Origin: Fonsecaea monophora
Lineage: Eukaryota; Ascomycota; Eurotiomycetes; Chaetothyriales; Herpotrichiellaceae
Assembly: GCF_001642475.1 (NCBI RefSeq)
Contig: NW_019173945.1
Span: 62,001-126,000 of the forward strand
Length of the DNA stretch: 64,000 nt
Direction: 5' to 3'
Both the position numbers and the translations under genes were made by a program. The notes under the pieces were generated by a model, which saw only the letters and a list, made by a program, of their open reading frames with translations, did not search any database and was not told the DNA's origin. This document shows, in pieces, positions 43,885-56,410 of this stretch; within the stretch, counting starts at the first letter, position 1, and each line of letters begins with the position of its first letter.

Positions 43885-46350
43885 TCAGGCCCTCACTCTC
43901 TTCCTTCCGACGCTTTCTTCTTCAACCTCGCTCAGTTTCCTGCCTTTGGTCGCCGTTCGGCTGGCACCAGACTTGTCTGACTTGGGAGTGGTGACTTCGC
44001 TACTCGGCACACTTTCAACACGTCCTCCACCATCATGCTCTGTGTACTGGGCCGCCTGGTCGAACTTGAGATTCCCAGTGTTACCGCTGTACTGATCTGC
44101 CCCCATGCCGGTACCCACACCAACCCCCATACCCGCACCCGCATTGGTCCCATCAAACCCACCGAACCCAGCTGTGTTGTCATTGTTCAAGTTTCCAAAC
44201 AGCTCGTCATCATCTTTGTAAGCAAAGTTCATGTGGTCGGCCGTCCCTAATTGATCTCCACCCAGTCCTGTGTTGCCGAAGTCGTAGTTGCCGTTCCCGT
44301 CGCTAGCAAAATCGCCAAAGTACTCGTTGTGAGTCAAAAAGTCGTCAATGTCCAGGGGCGGAGGTGGAAAAGACTGGCCGTCACCAATTCCGGGGATCGA
44401 ACCAGTCGGAGATAGCGGCTGCAGCAAGTTGGTGAGGTTTTGAACAGATTTATCCTGCTCCGCTTGTAACTTGGCGAGTTGTTCCAAGTCTGCTTGTGTG
44501 CTGGCGAGCCGGCGATGGAAGTTCGGAGGTCCGGGCGGTGGAGTGGCGTTTATGAGTGCATTGTCATTGCCCGCGGGTTGGTTGGCGGAGTTGTTGATCA
44601 TACGGAGGACGTCAGCACGCTGAGCCGTGGACAGCGGTCCTGTACCGGATGATGCTTCAAGATTGCTGAGGACATTGGAGAAGTCTTGCGCCGGTGTGGT
44701 TGGGGAATTTGCAGAGTGATTGTTCCTCGCATTGGCGTTTTGTATCATGGTCATCATGTCCCGGGACGGCAGATCGCTGCGTGCCTGATTGACAGAGGAG
44801 ACGTTGGCACTGTTAGGGTTATGGACCCCAGGATCAAAAACGTCTTCAAGTTTCGGTGAGAGCAGAGATTGGGACTGTCCGCTGCGGTGACCTGTTGTCT
44901 TAGGGGTAAGATAAGGACTGTTGCCAGACCGAGGTGATAACGTGCTCGCTCGACCATGTGGCTGCTGCGGCGCTTGTGGTTGCCCGCTTCCGTTAGTCAG
45001 TAGCAGCGGCTGTTTCTTGAACGGCTTCGCAGGGCTACCATCGAGGTTGATGTCATTAAAGCTGTAGTCGCCGACATCAACCACATTACCCTGAGTTGAT
45101 GTGTCGACGGGCATCGCATTTTGGAAAAGGTTGGCAATACCTTGTACACTTTCGTGGCTTTGAAGGCTGCGGTTATAGACTGTGGCGAGGAACGTCAGGA
45201 TAGCATTGATCGAGTTCTCATGTCGATTGTGCTGGTCTTGGAAGGTCGCCGCTTGCCCGTACAACTGTTCATGCTCGCGCTTGAGTTGTTGCATCATACG
45301 AGAGATTTGCGTTTGCTGATGTCTGATGGCTGCCAGTTCACGCTGTACGCTCTTGAATTGATCTTGGGTGAGAGCCATCTCACTGCTTCCCAGTGTGAGC
45401 TGGCCCGGTCGAGCACGTACTCGGTTATCAACGGCATTCGTCTCATCCACGAAGTCGTCGGCGTCCTCCTCGTTCTGATCGTTGTCCGGTTTGCCTTTTC
45501 TTTTCGAGGCAGGTCCGCCAATGTTTTTCGGCTTCTGTATCAACCAGAGCAAGTCTGGATGACCGCGGCGGAAGTAGGGGTTCGAGTATTCACTTGGACT
45601 CTTGTTTTTACGTTCACTGGCTCTCATGGAATTGTCGGAAAGGCCGACTTTCTTGTGAAAGCCGTACATGTTGAGTTGACGCACGAAAGAAGCATAGTTA
45701 TTGTGTTTGAACAGCTCCGGGATCAGTGTCTTTGCGAACTCGTCCTCATCCAGGACAATGAATGAGTTTCCATCATCCGACCAACGGATAAGGTCGGTGT
45801 TTCTGCCGTCCTCTAAAAAGCTGTGCACTCGTTAGCACCAATTCTTGCACTTTTTTCCCTCAAGGTCTACTCTCTCTCACCTGTTAAGCTTCTGAACAAA
45901 TGGAGGTATCTGTTTCCTTTTTGCTTGAGCTTCTCTCTTTGCGACCTGTGCTCTTGCCTCCAACTCTGCTATGTCATCTTCCCATTCCGGGTTTGTGGGA
46001 TGTGCGCCTCCATTTGGATGCTCTGTCCAGCTGTTCCCTTCTTCGCTCGGTCGGGGCACCCGTGAAGCAAGTTGGGCCATAGGCCGTCGGGCGATTTGAT
46101 TTGAAGGCTGAGGAACAGGTTGAGGATTGCCCGCAGGGTAGGTGTTTGCGTTCAATCCAAAGCTGGTTTCATTGTATGAGGGACCAGAAACAGGTTGACC
46201 AGTTTGACCCCACTGAAGGAACTGGTCATTGGAGAGTTGCGGCCCAAGGCCGTCGTTGTACGTGGGCGCAGCATTCTGCATCTGAGCAGGATACGGGACC
46301 GGATCGGCGCCTGGAGCAGGTCGTTTTCTGGAGAAGCCTTGCGAGGCCAT
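43885..46350 (-). CDS. hsf1: Heat shock transcription factor Hsf1
   Basis: Two exons (46350-45881 and 45820-43885) encode 801 residues. The join AACAG|GTGAGA..GCACAG|CTTTT gives PPFVQKLNSFLEDGRNTDLI. The winged-helix HSF DNA-binding domain spans about 146-255, with FKHNNYASFVRQLNMYGFHK as the recognition helix and RGHPDLLWLIQKPKN at its end. A coiled-coil trimerisation region of about 60 residues follows (QDQFKSVQRELAAIRHQ onward to about FLATVYN). The N-terminal 145 residues and the long Asn/Gln/Ser/Pro-rich C-terminal half are low complexity, with a Gly/Met-rich patch near the end. The protein is nuclear, binds nGAAn repeats as a trimer and drives chaperone genes. It is essential in many fungi. 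Confidence 0.95.
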
Positions 46351-47177
46351 TGCTACCGGTAGGATAAGAGAGGAGAGGAGGGGAGGTCGTGAGGCCGAAG
46401 AAGAATTCAGGCGTGTGAAAGGTGGGATGTTTTGGACGTGTGGGAGATGTGAAATTATCGACGGGTGAGGCTCGACGTCGCCGAGAGCCCGGCCAAGTGA
46501 AAATCGCCAGGATCACACTACCAGAGAAAAGGTCACGCCGCAGATAGTCAGGACTTGCTGCGAGGAAAATGATGTGTATGTCGGGTGCGCGCAGGCACAA
46601 AGTTCGGGCGGGCAAGTGGGCTGAGATATTCAACTGCGGTATTGTTAAAGATCGCGGCCAAATTATGAACAGCCAACCAGATGACAAACAGAAATCAATG
46701 TCAATTGCGTCAAGCAGAATACCCCCAAAGAGCGTCCAATATGCCTTTATATCATCGACAATGGGCAAGTGGTGTGATTAAGTTCGAGCATTTTCAACGG
46801 TATGGGATTGGGAAAGTCCCGGATCTGATGGTCCTGGAGGAGTTTGCTTTTCAGTCCGCAGTCTTGGGATGTCAGTTTCCTTAGGTGCTTAGGTAGGTAC
46901 AGGGGAGAAACTGCCACTGCGGGAGCCTATGACATACTCGTACTCACGAGGAAGGTGTTGTGTGCTAACTGCGCCAACTGCGCCAGCCGGCGCCAACCAA
47001 CCAGGCGGCTGCTACATTTTGCTCCACAGCCCGGTTCCCGTCCATTCAGTCAAGCCTTGCGGATCAGGAGGGGAAACTCTCCTCCATGCTAACCAAGCTG
47101 AGTACTGTCTCAATATGTCAGCTGCTGGGGGCCATCGCGATTCAATCCACCATCGTCTCTATCAGGTACTCTCATAT
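46351..47177. promoter_or_regulatory. Hsf1 upstream region
   Basis: 827 bp lies between the Hsf1 start and the stop of the aldo-keto reductase gene. It should hold the Hsf1 promoter and 5' leader. I looked for tandem nGAAn units and saw only partial ones (GAAGAAGAATTC near 46398). Confidence 0.45.
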
Positions 47178-48131
47178 CTAAGCCTTGGGCTGTCCGATGA
47201 GCTTTCGGAAACCCGCCATTGCCTTTTCCCATCCTTCGGGGTGAGCTTGGGCAAAATTCTGCACCATCTTGACAGCTCGCCAATCCTCCTGCATATGCTG
47301 ATCACTCTTTGTCCCGTTGAGGACAGTCACATTCCCCAACCCGAGCACCAAACAGTACAAGGCAGACTGGGGACTGATGCCAAGCTGGTTGGCCAAAGCA
47401 CCCGCTTCACTGGACCAGACGAGGTTAGGGTTGGCCGACAGAGTCCAGAAGCTCTGATAGACGATATTCTGCTCCCTACAGAATTGACGAACTCCAATGT
47501 CAAACTTGGTGTTTGGATAAAATCGATTCTGGACCACGCTCGGCTTGATGTGGGCGCGCTCGTAGATGTCCATCAAAGTAAACAGGTTGCAGTTGGAAAC
47601 ACCCAGGTTCCGGATCTCGTTGGGCACATACTGCTCTAACGTGTGCCAGACATCCATAGTCTCATTGATGGTCGGTAAAGGTGAGTGTAGAACGAGCGTG
47701 TCGATGTAGGGCTGTGTCATTTCGTCACCCTTGACCACATCCGCAAAGTTGAAGTTCTTGAGGGACGAGAGGACCGACGCATTCACTTGCTCTCCAAGCG
47801 GACTTTGGGGGTCATATGGCATATTGTCTAGGTCTTGACCTCCCACGCTGGTGAACTTGGTTTGGATGTAGACCTCAGATCGGTTGATCTTGCCATCTTT
47901 GATTGCTCTAGATATGCCAGCGGCGACCAGATCTTCTCGGTAATGCTTGGGTTGAGCCGCCGTGTCAATGGCTGTGAAACCGTTGCAGAGAGCCTGGTAG
48001 ACGAGGTCAGCCGTGGCCTCCTTTTTCCATGCCGTTCCGTAAATGAAGGCGGGCAAGGCAGGGATCACATGTCTGCCTGACAGATGAGGAGCATGTAACG
48101 CCAGCTTCTCGAAGATTGCGGAGGTCGTCAT
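47178..48131 (-). CDS. Aldo-keto reductase
   Basis: A single exon encodes 317 residues, the normal AKR length. The catalytic tetrad is visible: D56 in AIDTA, Y64 in KHYRED, K92 in YIQTKF, and H149 in DTLVLHSP. The barrel ends with typical GNVTVLNGTKSDQHMQED, the region that contacts the cofactor's phosphate. NLGVSNCNLFTL is the usual strand after the active site. It reduces aldehydes or ketones with NADPH in the cytosol. The substrate is unknown. It is a stand-alone gene between Hsf1 and a long empty stretch. Confidence 0.92.
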   Translation of the reverse strand: MTTSAIFEKLALHAPHLSGRHVIPALPAFIYGTAWKKEATADLVYQALCNGFTAIDTAAQPKHYREDLVAAGISRAIKDGKINRSEVYIQTKFTSVGGQDLDNMPYDPQSPLGEQVNASVLSSLKNFNFADVVKGDEMTQPYIDTLVLHSPLPTINETMDVWHTLEQYVPNEIRNLGVSNCNLFTLMDIYERAHIKPSVVQNRFYPNTKFDIGVRQFCREQNIVYQSFWTLSANPNLVWSSEAGALANQLGISPQSALYCLVLGLGNVTVLNGTKSDQHMQEDWRAVKMVQNFAQAHPEGWEKAMAGFRKLIGQPKA

Positions 48132-50690
48132 ATTACCCGGTTCGGCATCTAGGTGGACATCAAGCTGGATAGGAAAATGTAACTGCGCGCGACTTGGTCG
48201 TCAATGTTTCGGAGTTACACGCGATTTAGACATCCAATAGTCTGTCAGAAGATGTTAGAGGATGTCAGAGTATTCAGTTGTCCCCTGACCCAGAAGGACG
48301 GATCCAAAGGTTGTGTACTGTTGCGTTAGTTGAGCATGAAATCATTTGCTGAGATCCGACGAATGAAGCAGTTTACATCATGCTGCAGCAAATCATTGGC
48401 AGGATTGTTCCTTCCCCCCTCGGCCTTGGGCTCTGAAACCCCAGACTTTGCTAAACCGAGCCATCCGGCCTTACATATTACGAGAGAACTCGTATTCACA
48501 GACGTCTCTCAGCATCAGACCTTCAATTCTTCATTCTTGCTGTGGCCAACAAACCAATGATTCCAAGGACTTACTAATACCGATGTCGGAGGTTTCAAGT
48601 CTTCGTTGGGACGATGGTAACGCAATCTTGAGTTCTCCTCGAGTTGCACCCTGAACCACCAAGCGTTGCAGATCTCTTCTGGTTGGCTCGGTGGATTACC
48701 TGTTGCAGGACGCCAGGTCATCTCGAGTCCTTCAGCCTAACTAACTGTCCCATTATGTTGTCGAGTGCTGACCTGAATGTGGCAGCTGTCAAGTCATCAG
48801 AGTCTTTTTCACCAGTTGTGTTAAGTCTTGCGACTCCTGATACTTCACGCAAATCTTTGGGCTCTTCCTGCGCCATGTAACTCGTATATCGAATAAGTCC
48901 TGCCTCCCTGGCCAGCACAGGCCTACCACACCCACTCCAAACGCCAGCCAATACGCTCCTTCAGAAACCCAGCAACTCTTGATGGACAGAATAATGATTC
49001 GTGCCCAGCGATCCGCTACTGACTACAACGGGGCCGGACTTCCGCCCATGGATAGGTAGAGCTGGTGGCTCACAAAGTGAGGCAAAACACTGGGTCGAGG
49101 CAACAGGAAAAGCTTGCACACCAGACCTGCTGCCTAATCGTGTTGCTCAGAAGGATGGGACCCCCATGAAAACCAGGTTCAAAGCAAAAGCCAAACGGAG
49201 AAGTAAAAGGGGCACGCGGCGGAACGCCAATGAGGGCATGGGTCTCAGGGGGTATCTGCTTCGACGCAAGGCTCCGACGACAAGACTAGGGGAGTCGGCA
49301 TCAGGCAAGTGGATGGAAGGATATGAAACCGAGATTTCATAGTGGCGAAGCAGTCCGGAAAGGAGGGCGTCAACGGTCTGCCTAGGCTCATTTCTGGGAA
49401 GATGTCAGGATAAGAACGAGCAGGGGTTGGAGGAGGAAGTCGTAAGATGGTGGAGGAGTTTGATTGCTGTTAGGTGGGCAGTGGACAGTGGGCAGTACGT
49501 AGAGGGTCGAGGTGACACTCCATCTTCCATGACCCGACTGCTTTCGTTGCTCTAAGCCCCACGAACCTGTCTTGTCCCAGATTCAACGAAGAGCCCGTTA
49601 TGTTGATCTCTTGAGCCGGAGTCTGCAATGGCAACCCCAACGTGTCAATAAAGCGAGACCGAAGGATGGAAGACTTGGTGGTCAGAAGGATTGAGTGGTG
49701 GAACGGGAGATCGTGGCTATCCATCATTTCTACTAGCTTACCCTTTGAGCTGGGCCACGGCTAATCAGGCCTAGTAGGGCCGCTTAAGGTGCCACCGACC
49801 CTCCCAGCTCCAACTGGCTTCCGGGGCTGTCGACGCAGTTTAATCACCGCGAAATCTGAGGATTTATACCTAGCGGTGGGCAATCCTCTGGTTGGCCACT
49901 CTTAGGGAGCAGCCACCCCCAGGGGGTGAAGGGAAAGGGACCACCCATCGACCATGGCTGCTGGGCTGCTGGCCGCTCGCCTACTGGCATTCATCTGCTC
50001 TCCCGTGCTAACTGTCTAACTTTAGTGAGCCGCCGTCTTTTGCAGCCAAAATTCTTCTCCTAATTTCTTTGTCTCAAAACAACATCTTGGACGAAATCTT
50101 CCCCGTCTCTTTTTTTTAATTTGACACTCTCCCTTTCATCTCAGCAACATTCAGCTGTTTGCTACGTGAATACTTCCATCTTTGCCCGTCGGCGCTCTCG
50201 TATACGCTGGTTCAACGATTGTCCATCCCTATCATGCCTCGTGGCTCGAGTTAGACGCCCCTGTCCCTGTCCTTGTACTCAAGTTCAACCCTGCTACGGG
50301 AACTTGACTCGACTCGCTCCCAACCAGGCTCGAGTTTTTCTGCGACCTGCATTTCATACAAGCAGCGGATCGCGTTAACTCGATCCTTGGGTATCCTACG
50401 CTTTCACGACGTCTGATTCTGCCGACATTCTAATATTGCGACTTGTCCCTCCTTCAATCGCCATACCACTTCAACTCTATTCGTGTTCCTGTTACACGTC
50501 CCATAACCTCGAAACGACCATCGGCCATTCCATCGCGCATCTTCCATCCTCTCCGATCACTGATTGGGGCATTGTCATATCCCCAAACCTCCCCAGGGCA
50601 CATTTATTAGACGTCAAGGAAAGAGGTGGATTTTAGTTCGACACCTAACTAGTGACATTAAGAGCCATTTATTGAACTCAAGGGACTTCC
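48132..50690. promoter_or_regulatory. Long gene-free divergent region
   Basis: 2.56 kb separates the aldo-keto reductase and the RRM-R3H gene, the longest empty stretch in the window. The last 650 bp (from about 50040) is C/T-rich on the plus strand, like the 5' leader of a strongly expressed fungal gene. It contains short upstream open frames such as ATGCCTCGTGGCTCGAGTTAG near 50234. No protein-coding frame before that is convincing. Confidence 0.5.
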
Positions 50691-52619
50691 ATGAAGATGG
50701 CAGCCTTTTCTAACGCCTCTGACGCGTTCTATGACGACGTCTCAGGCACATCCCCGAGAGCATATCGAAATGCGCAATTGAACCGCCAGGGTGGTAGGGC
50801 TGACCCTTATGGAGGCATGAGTGCTCCCATGTTTGGGGCTGATAGCGCTCTGCCCAATATGCGTTTTGACGGTATGCGCGATAGCTTTGGAGCACCGATG
50901 CAGAATCCTGGGGTTGGAAACATCAATTTTCCCTACGATGCAAGCGCTGCTCAAACATGGAGTTCGGGAGGGGCCTCTTTGCAGTCCTTTGGAAATGGCA
51001 TGGGCAATATTCCCCAAAACGCAAACTACGGGCCATCGCGAAGTGTCAAGCCCAGTCGAGGCCGTGTGGGAATATCGAACGTGAGTTTCCTATAATATAT
51101 GTGCAGTGTATGCCTGCTGACTGACCAGACTCAGATTTGGTATGATCAGCCAGGACAATTGCAGCAACAACACCCTGCAATTGTGGGACACCGGTCGGGT
51201 CCTCAAGGTCGCAATGACCAGCAGGAAGATGACGACGAATTGATCCCCACAGCAATCGTGATTAAGAACATACCCTTCGCTGTGAAAAAGGAACAGCTTG
51301 TCCAATTGATGGTTGATATGAATCTGCCTTTGCCATATGCATTCAACTATCACTTTGATAATGGGGTCTTCCGGGGTTTGGCCTTTGCCAATTTCACTTC
51401 TCCTCAAGAAACCGAACAAGTCATTCAAGCTCTGAACCATATGGACTTGAGCGGGCGCAAGTTGCGAGTGGAGTATAAGAAAATGCTGCCTCTCGCTGAA
51501 CGAGAGCGCATAGAAAGAGAAAAGCGCGAGCGGCGTGGCCAGTTGGAGGAACAACACCGCCCCATGGCACAATCACAGCTTCATAACCAGGTCTCGCTGT
51601 CGTCAATTTCTCGAAACACCCCATCTCCCCTGTCCCATCGCAGCACAATGCCTGGTAAGTGGACTCTTTCTCCCCAGTATTCTCAAAATAGGCTAACCAA
51701 AATTTAAGACGTCGACATGAATGACCCCAAGACTCTCGAGTTCTATACCGAGATGACGCTGTTTAGAAGAGACCCGACTCGTGAAGTCCTCATATTCCCC
51801 CCAACGCTAGAACCACACCATCGTCGCATTGTTCACACCTTAGCCCACCACATGGGCTTAATGCACACATCCCGCGGCACTGGAGATCAGCGACAAGTTC
51901 ACATCCACCGACCGGCGCCTGGCACGAATGTGAGCCCACCGACCCTCGCAGGCGGATTTCCAACCAATGATGGTATGCGCCAGACTCTTGCCAGATCTTC
52001 TACGGCGGACTTCAATGACGGCAGACAATATGACGGTCCTTCTTTCAACACTCTTCGCGGCCAGTCCTCGGTTGGACTGCTGGATGTCATGGATTCCAGC
52101 GCCTACGGCAGAAACGCTGATAGCAACCTCCGTAACGCCAAATCTTTTGCTGATCTGCGATCATGGAGCCCATCGCCCGTGCCGTCTTCTGCAAGCTTCC
52201 CTGCAGCATTGCAGACCAACGGAGCACGTCTGCAAGCGTTGAACGATACAGCTGGGTCCAACACGCCCACCTTGACTCCGACAGCCTCTAACTCAGGTGT
52301 CAGCCGTGATGAGCCTTTCCTCATCTCTAGCTTTTCCAACCTTTCCATGACTAATAATGGTGGCAGCCAGACCAGCCCTCGCCGTCAACGCAGCTTTTTC
52401 GGGAACGGATCCGAATGGACGGACGGCCAAAACTACCAACCTACCGGTCCCATCGGCAGCAAGCGAACCGTTAGCATAGGGCCGGAGACGACCTCCCAGA
52501 ACACCAACCCCCTGCGTCAGTCGCGCGGGCCGAGTTCAACCAGCGCCATCGGCTTCCGCCGACAGAACGGACGTGGCAGTGATGAATTGCGTACGGCCGC
52601 ATCAGCAATTGCCGAATGA
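50691..52619 (+). CDS. RNA-binding protein with RRM and R3H domains (Pin4/Cip-like)
   Basis: Three exons (50691-51080, 51135-51654, 51709-52619) encode 606 residues. Joins are TCGAAC|GTGAGT..ACTCAG|ATTTGG and CCTG|GTAAGT..TTTAAG|ACGTC. The first 160 residues are Gly/Met/Asn-rich. The RRM lies at about 180-260, with TAIVIKNIPFAVKKEQL as RNP2-like and NGVFRGLAFANFTSPQE as RNP1-like. A charged helix ERERIEREKRERRGQLEEQ follows. The R3H-type domain is about 300-370 and includes REVLIFPPTLEPHHRRIVHT. The C-terminus is Ser/Thr/Asn-rich. This matches the fungal Pin4/Mdt1 and S. pombe Cip1/Cip2 group, which binds mRNA and affects stress and cell-cycle transcripts. Confidence 0.88.
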
Positions 52620-53923
52620 AGAGACATAGCATATACCCCCCCCTACTTTGATGACGCTCTCTGCTGAGCAATGACGAGTCAATGATCCACGAACGACATG
52701 ACCACCTCCTACCAGGAAACAGCAAAAAGTTAGACGCATAGGGCAGCCTACATGACTGCATGATTGGACTACAGAAAAAGATTGTTGTAACGAAATGACA
52801 CAGGACTCTACGGGTGCGGCATAAAGCATTTTGTTACGAGGTCCCCGAGAAAGAATGATTGACCCTGGGTTGTACACTTTGTTGACTTGAATTTCCGCGA
52901 GAGAGCAGTGCATTACGGGCGTTGAGCGCCAGAGCGCTCGACAAGGAGCTCATACCGGGTGTGTCGACTATGAAGCGGTCGATGTGGTATGGGACGATGC
53001 GGAGCGAGCCTCGTCATGATTTGCGTTTTTTGATTGTGCGGGAGATGGATTTACGTATGGGATACACTCGTTTAATCAGTCGGGAGACCACCCCGAAGGA
53101 GTGGAAGTAATACCAAATGATTGTTTGATTAGAATTCCAAGCCTTGCCAGTCCGTGTCTCCCAGAGCTGGTTGCTCAAGCACAGAGAAACCCAATCGGAA
53201 CAACAAGAGTCAATGATTATCTAATGAGTGCCAAGCCAAAGGTCTCCCCGTGCGCCCCTCAACCACTTCATCGTTCTTCTCTACACACCTCGCAGCTGGT
53301 CGAGAGACTTGCTACTGTCAAGGATGCGGGCAGAAGCTTGATGTTGCCAATGGCGGCCGTAGAGGATCACCTCTGCGCTGTCGCCTGCATCCAAAAAATC
53401 CCCTCAAAGCATGGAGCTAAAAGGGGGAAATAAATCACTCACCGCAGCCATCCACAACAAGCTGTCTGCTTGGCTCTTTTCTACTGTGTTTGGGCAATAT
53501 GTCCCCTCCAAAGGGCCTTTTGCCATCTGCTGGTATGTAAGTGATCGATTGACTCTTGCTACAGCATCCTCCTTGACCACCAATGGAGCCGCTGCTCTCC
53601 TCCCGGTCCCATCCTGGGCAGGCTGCCTTCGAGACACAGTGCTGCGACAAGTGGCGGGAGTTTCCTAATTATGCCAAGCCCCGCGTGCTCCACCAAAAGC
53701 GGCTTAGGGCCAATCATGTTTGGTGTCTTGCATCTTCGACCTTATTTTCCCTCGCCTTGCCTGCCACCCACTTATCCTCCACCACTTGACCCTCTTCCAT
53801 ATCCTCCATCCTCGATATCAACAATCCGACGCGTCTACAACGACTGTTATCGATCGCCGTCCTCAATACACTTGTCGCATCACCACAAATAACTCAGACG
53901 TATCCTCATTCACATCGCTTACA
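52620..53923. promoter_or_regulatory. Intergenic, H2A.Z promoter
   Basis: 1.3 kb lies between the RRM-R3H gene stop and the H2A.Z start on the same strand. The last 200 bp is pyrimidine-rich and resembles a 5' leader. No gene is supported. Confidence 0.5.
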
Positions 53924-54647
53924 ATGGCAGGAGGCAAGGGAAAGAGCATTGGCGGCAAGGCGACAGGTGCGAAGGATTCCACGACAAAGACTCAGAAGTC
54001 ACACAGCGCAAAGGCTGGTCTTCAGGTGAGCTCACACTTTTCGCGACAAGTTGGGAGGAGAATGGGAGTCGCGCATTACTACACTCCCTTGCGACAAAGG
54101 CTTGAGATCGATGGGTGTGGATGATAGCTACACGATGCAAAAGCTGTCATCTCGCCCGGCAGTGGTCGGAACCCATCCTCTACCTTCATCTCAGGCTTGA
54201 GCGCATTCCCTCTATGCATCAAATTTGTTGATTAGACCAAAACTGACGCGTTTTGCCCCTAGTTCCCATGTGGTCGCGTCAAGCGTTTCCTCAAGAACAA
54301 CACACAGAACAAGATGAGAGTTGGGGCTAAAGGTATGATCCCAGTTGTTTACCCCCACCAAAACAATTCATTGCAGACGCTAACCATCCTCTCATCCAGC
54401 CGCCGTCTATGTCACCGCCGTCCTCGAGTATTTGACTGCCGAAGTCCTCGAGCTCGCAGGAAACGCAGCCAAGGATCTCAAAGTCAAGCGCATTACCCCC
54501 CGCCACCTGCAGCTCGCCATCCGAGGTGACGAAGAGCTGGACACACTGATCAGAGCAACCATCGCATTCGGTGGCGTCCTCCCTCACATCAACAGAGCGC
54601 TTCTCTTGAAGGTCGAGCAAAAGAAGAAGAGCAAGGCCGATGCGTAG
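53924..54647 (+). CDS. htz1: Histone H2A.Z variant
   Basis: Three exons (53924-54025, 54263-54332, 54400-54647) encode 139 residues. The first exon is the Lys/Gly-rich tail MAGGKGKSIGGKATG to KAGLQ. The histone fold begins FPCGRVKRFLKNNTQNKMRV. Features specific to H2A.Z rather than canonical H2A are VYVTAVLEYLTAEVLELAGN, DLKVKRITPRHLQLAIRGD, EELDTLIRATIAFGGVLPHI, and the short tail KKKSKADA with no SQ motif. It replaces H2A in nucleosomes near promoters and affects transcription and genome stability. Splice sites are GTGAGC..CCCTAG and GTATGA..ATCCAG. Confidence 0.97.
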
Positions 54648-56410
54648 AAGAATGGGTGGGAATAGGCATCAACAGACCGAATATCTCCTCGCAACCCCTG
54701 CTCACGGCGTTTAGGGCCATCGTGTAATGAACCGAATTGTGGCGGTGTCATGCGGAAGGGCGATAAGAATGAGTGTATGAGAGAAACAGCAAGGGACAAC
54801 ACGGTTGACAGGAGGTTGTTATTGAATCATTTTACGCGTGTTTGTTTTACAATACTGGTTCCTGAGGTTCGCGCGATGTCGAGCTTCTTTCTGGCTTTTG
54901 CCTTGGGTTGGATGACCTACTCAACAGAAGGAGAATTCTTTTCTTCCCTCCGACTTGTCTATTCCCTGATTGCCTGTCAAACTTTCTGATTCATCATAGA
55001 CGTCTTGTTTTCCTGTTCGACTGCCGATCTACTTTCCAGACTGGGTGTAGGTCCTTTCTCCAGCGCAACTGTCTCACACATGGGCCAATTTCCTGGTGGA
55101 CTTGCGCATAAGTTCGTACTACGTATTGTATCACCTCTGGAACTCCATCAAAGGCTGCCATCGTGCGGAGACGCCGCAGGTGTCGACCAGTCTTGCCTTG
55201 CCCTGCTACTTTTGCTTGCTCGCGCTCCATCGCTGTCTGGACCCAATACAGTCCTTGGGCAACTAGCATCTACAGCATATTTCGTCCCCACTAAGTTCCT
55301 GAAGAATGTGGTCTCTGTCGACTCGGGGCTCAACGGCTCTACGCTGCTCCACTGCAACCATACGTGACACAAATGTTGTTTGCTTCGCGACAGACCTGAC
55401 GGACTGTCCCTATCTTACAAGACGCCTCACGGGAATCTCCCCGCAGCCTCAGCTTCGTCGTCTTTCAGTACGCAGCTATCCGTCGTTCATCCGGAGACTT
55501 ACTGTGTTCCTGCGCAGATAGTTAGTGATGTGAGCGTCTCGCTGGGGTTCCACGGCCACGGATTCGGTCAATGCTTTTGTCCCAGTTTGTACAACAACAT
55601 CCTCGCATGACTTCACAGGTAGGAACCGGACCAATTCGCTGACTTGGGTTTGACTGCGCCTTTGCAAACGAGTACGAAAGGCGGTTGCATTTTGGTTGTT
55701 CCACACGAGGCACGGTGCCAGAGTCTTGTCATACTGCTCTTGGGAGTTGACGACAATCACACCATATCCTCAGCCTTGTTTGTGAGGTTTCAACGTGAAA
55801 GTCTGGCAGTGCAGCCCGACCTGGTAGGTAGGTGTAAGGTGCCGAATGAGACTCGGTTGTTCTGAATGGTCCGTCTCTCATTCCTGACTGAAGAAGCTGG
55901 CTGCGACTCTGCGAATGGGTGTATGCGAACTGATCTCACGTCCGTACTTCTGCCTCATCGGCGTGCTTGTGGAACCTTACAAGCTACACAAGGCGACCCA
56001 TGTGCCAGAAATGAACTAAGTCTATACATGACGCCATTCCCGGTGAGGCTGATCAGAAACTATGATGCACCTGTCACTCCCTGGCGAGGCAAGGCACAAA
56101 CTGCACCAACGAAATTGATCCTATCTTCAATGGATAGCATAGCCGGCGCTCTCCACATGCCGGACAGTGTGCCCCCGTGGTCCGGCCGGGGAGACCGTGT
56201 GATGACTATATTCGACGTGGGAAAGCAGATATCAACTTTGCCTTCCCCAGCGACGAGGGGATCGCCAGAGCTGAACGAGAGAAGCTCATCTGCTGCATCT
56301 CCTCTTCGAAGCTTCAGCACCTGGATATTCGACTTTCACAAGTTCAGACAGGCACCTTACCCCATCCGATCGTAAAACAATTTCAAGGAGGGACTTGTTT
56401 GCTGGCGAGG
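54648..56410. other. Gene-free region
   Basis: 1.76 kb between H2A.Z and the low-complexity gene. It begins with the H2A.Z 3' untranslated region and ends with the promoter of the next gene. No convincing coding segment was seen in either strand. Confidence 0.5.

Noticed and set aside
45121..45765. 214-codon plus-strand frame opposite Hsf1
   Set aside because: It runs antisense through the Hsf1 DNA-binding domain, which is clearly the coding strand.
46929..47639. 236-codon plus-strand frame over the aldo-keto reductase 3' end
   Set aside because: It overlaps the reductase antisense and has no recognisable protein features.
49001..49342. 113-codon Lys/Arg-rich frame in the long empty interval
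   Set aside because: No ribosomal or nucleic-acid-binding family could be recognised and there is no splice or promoter support.
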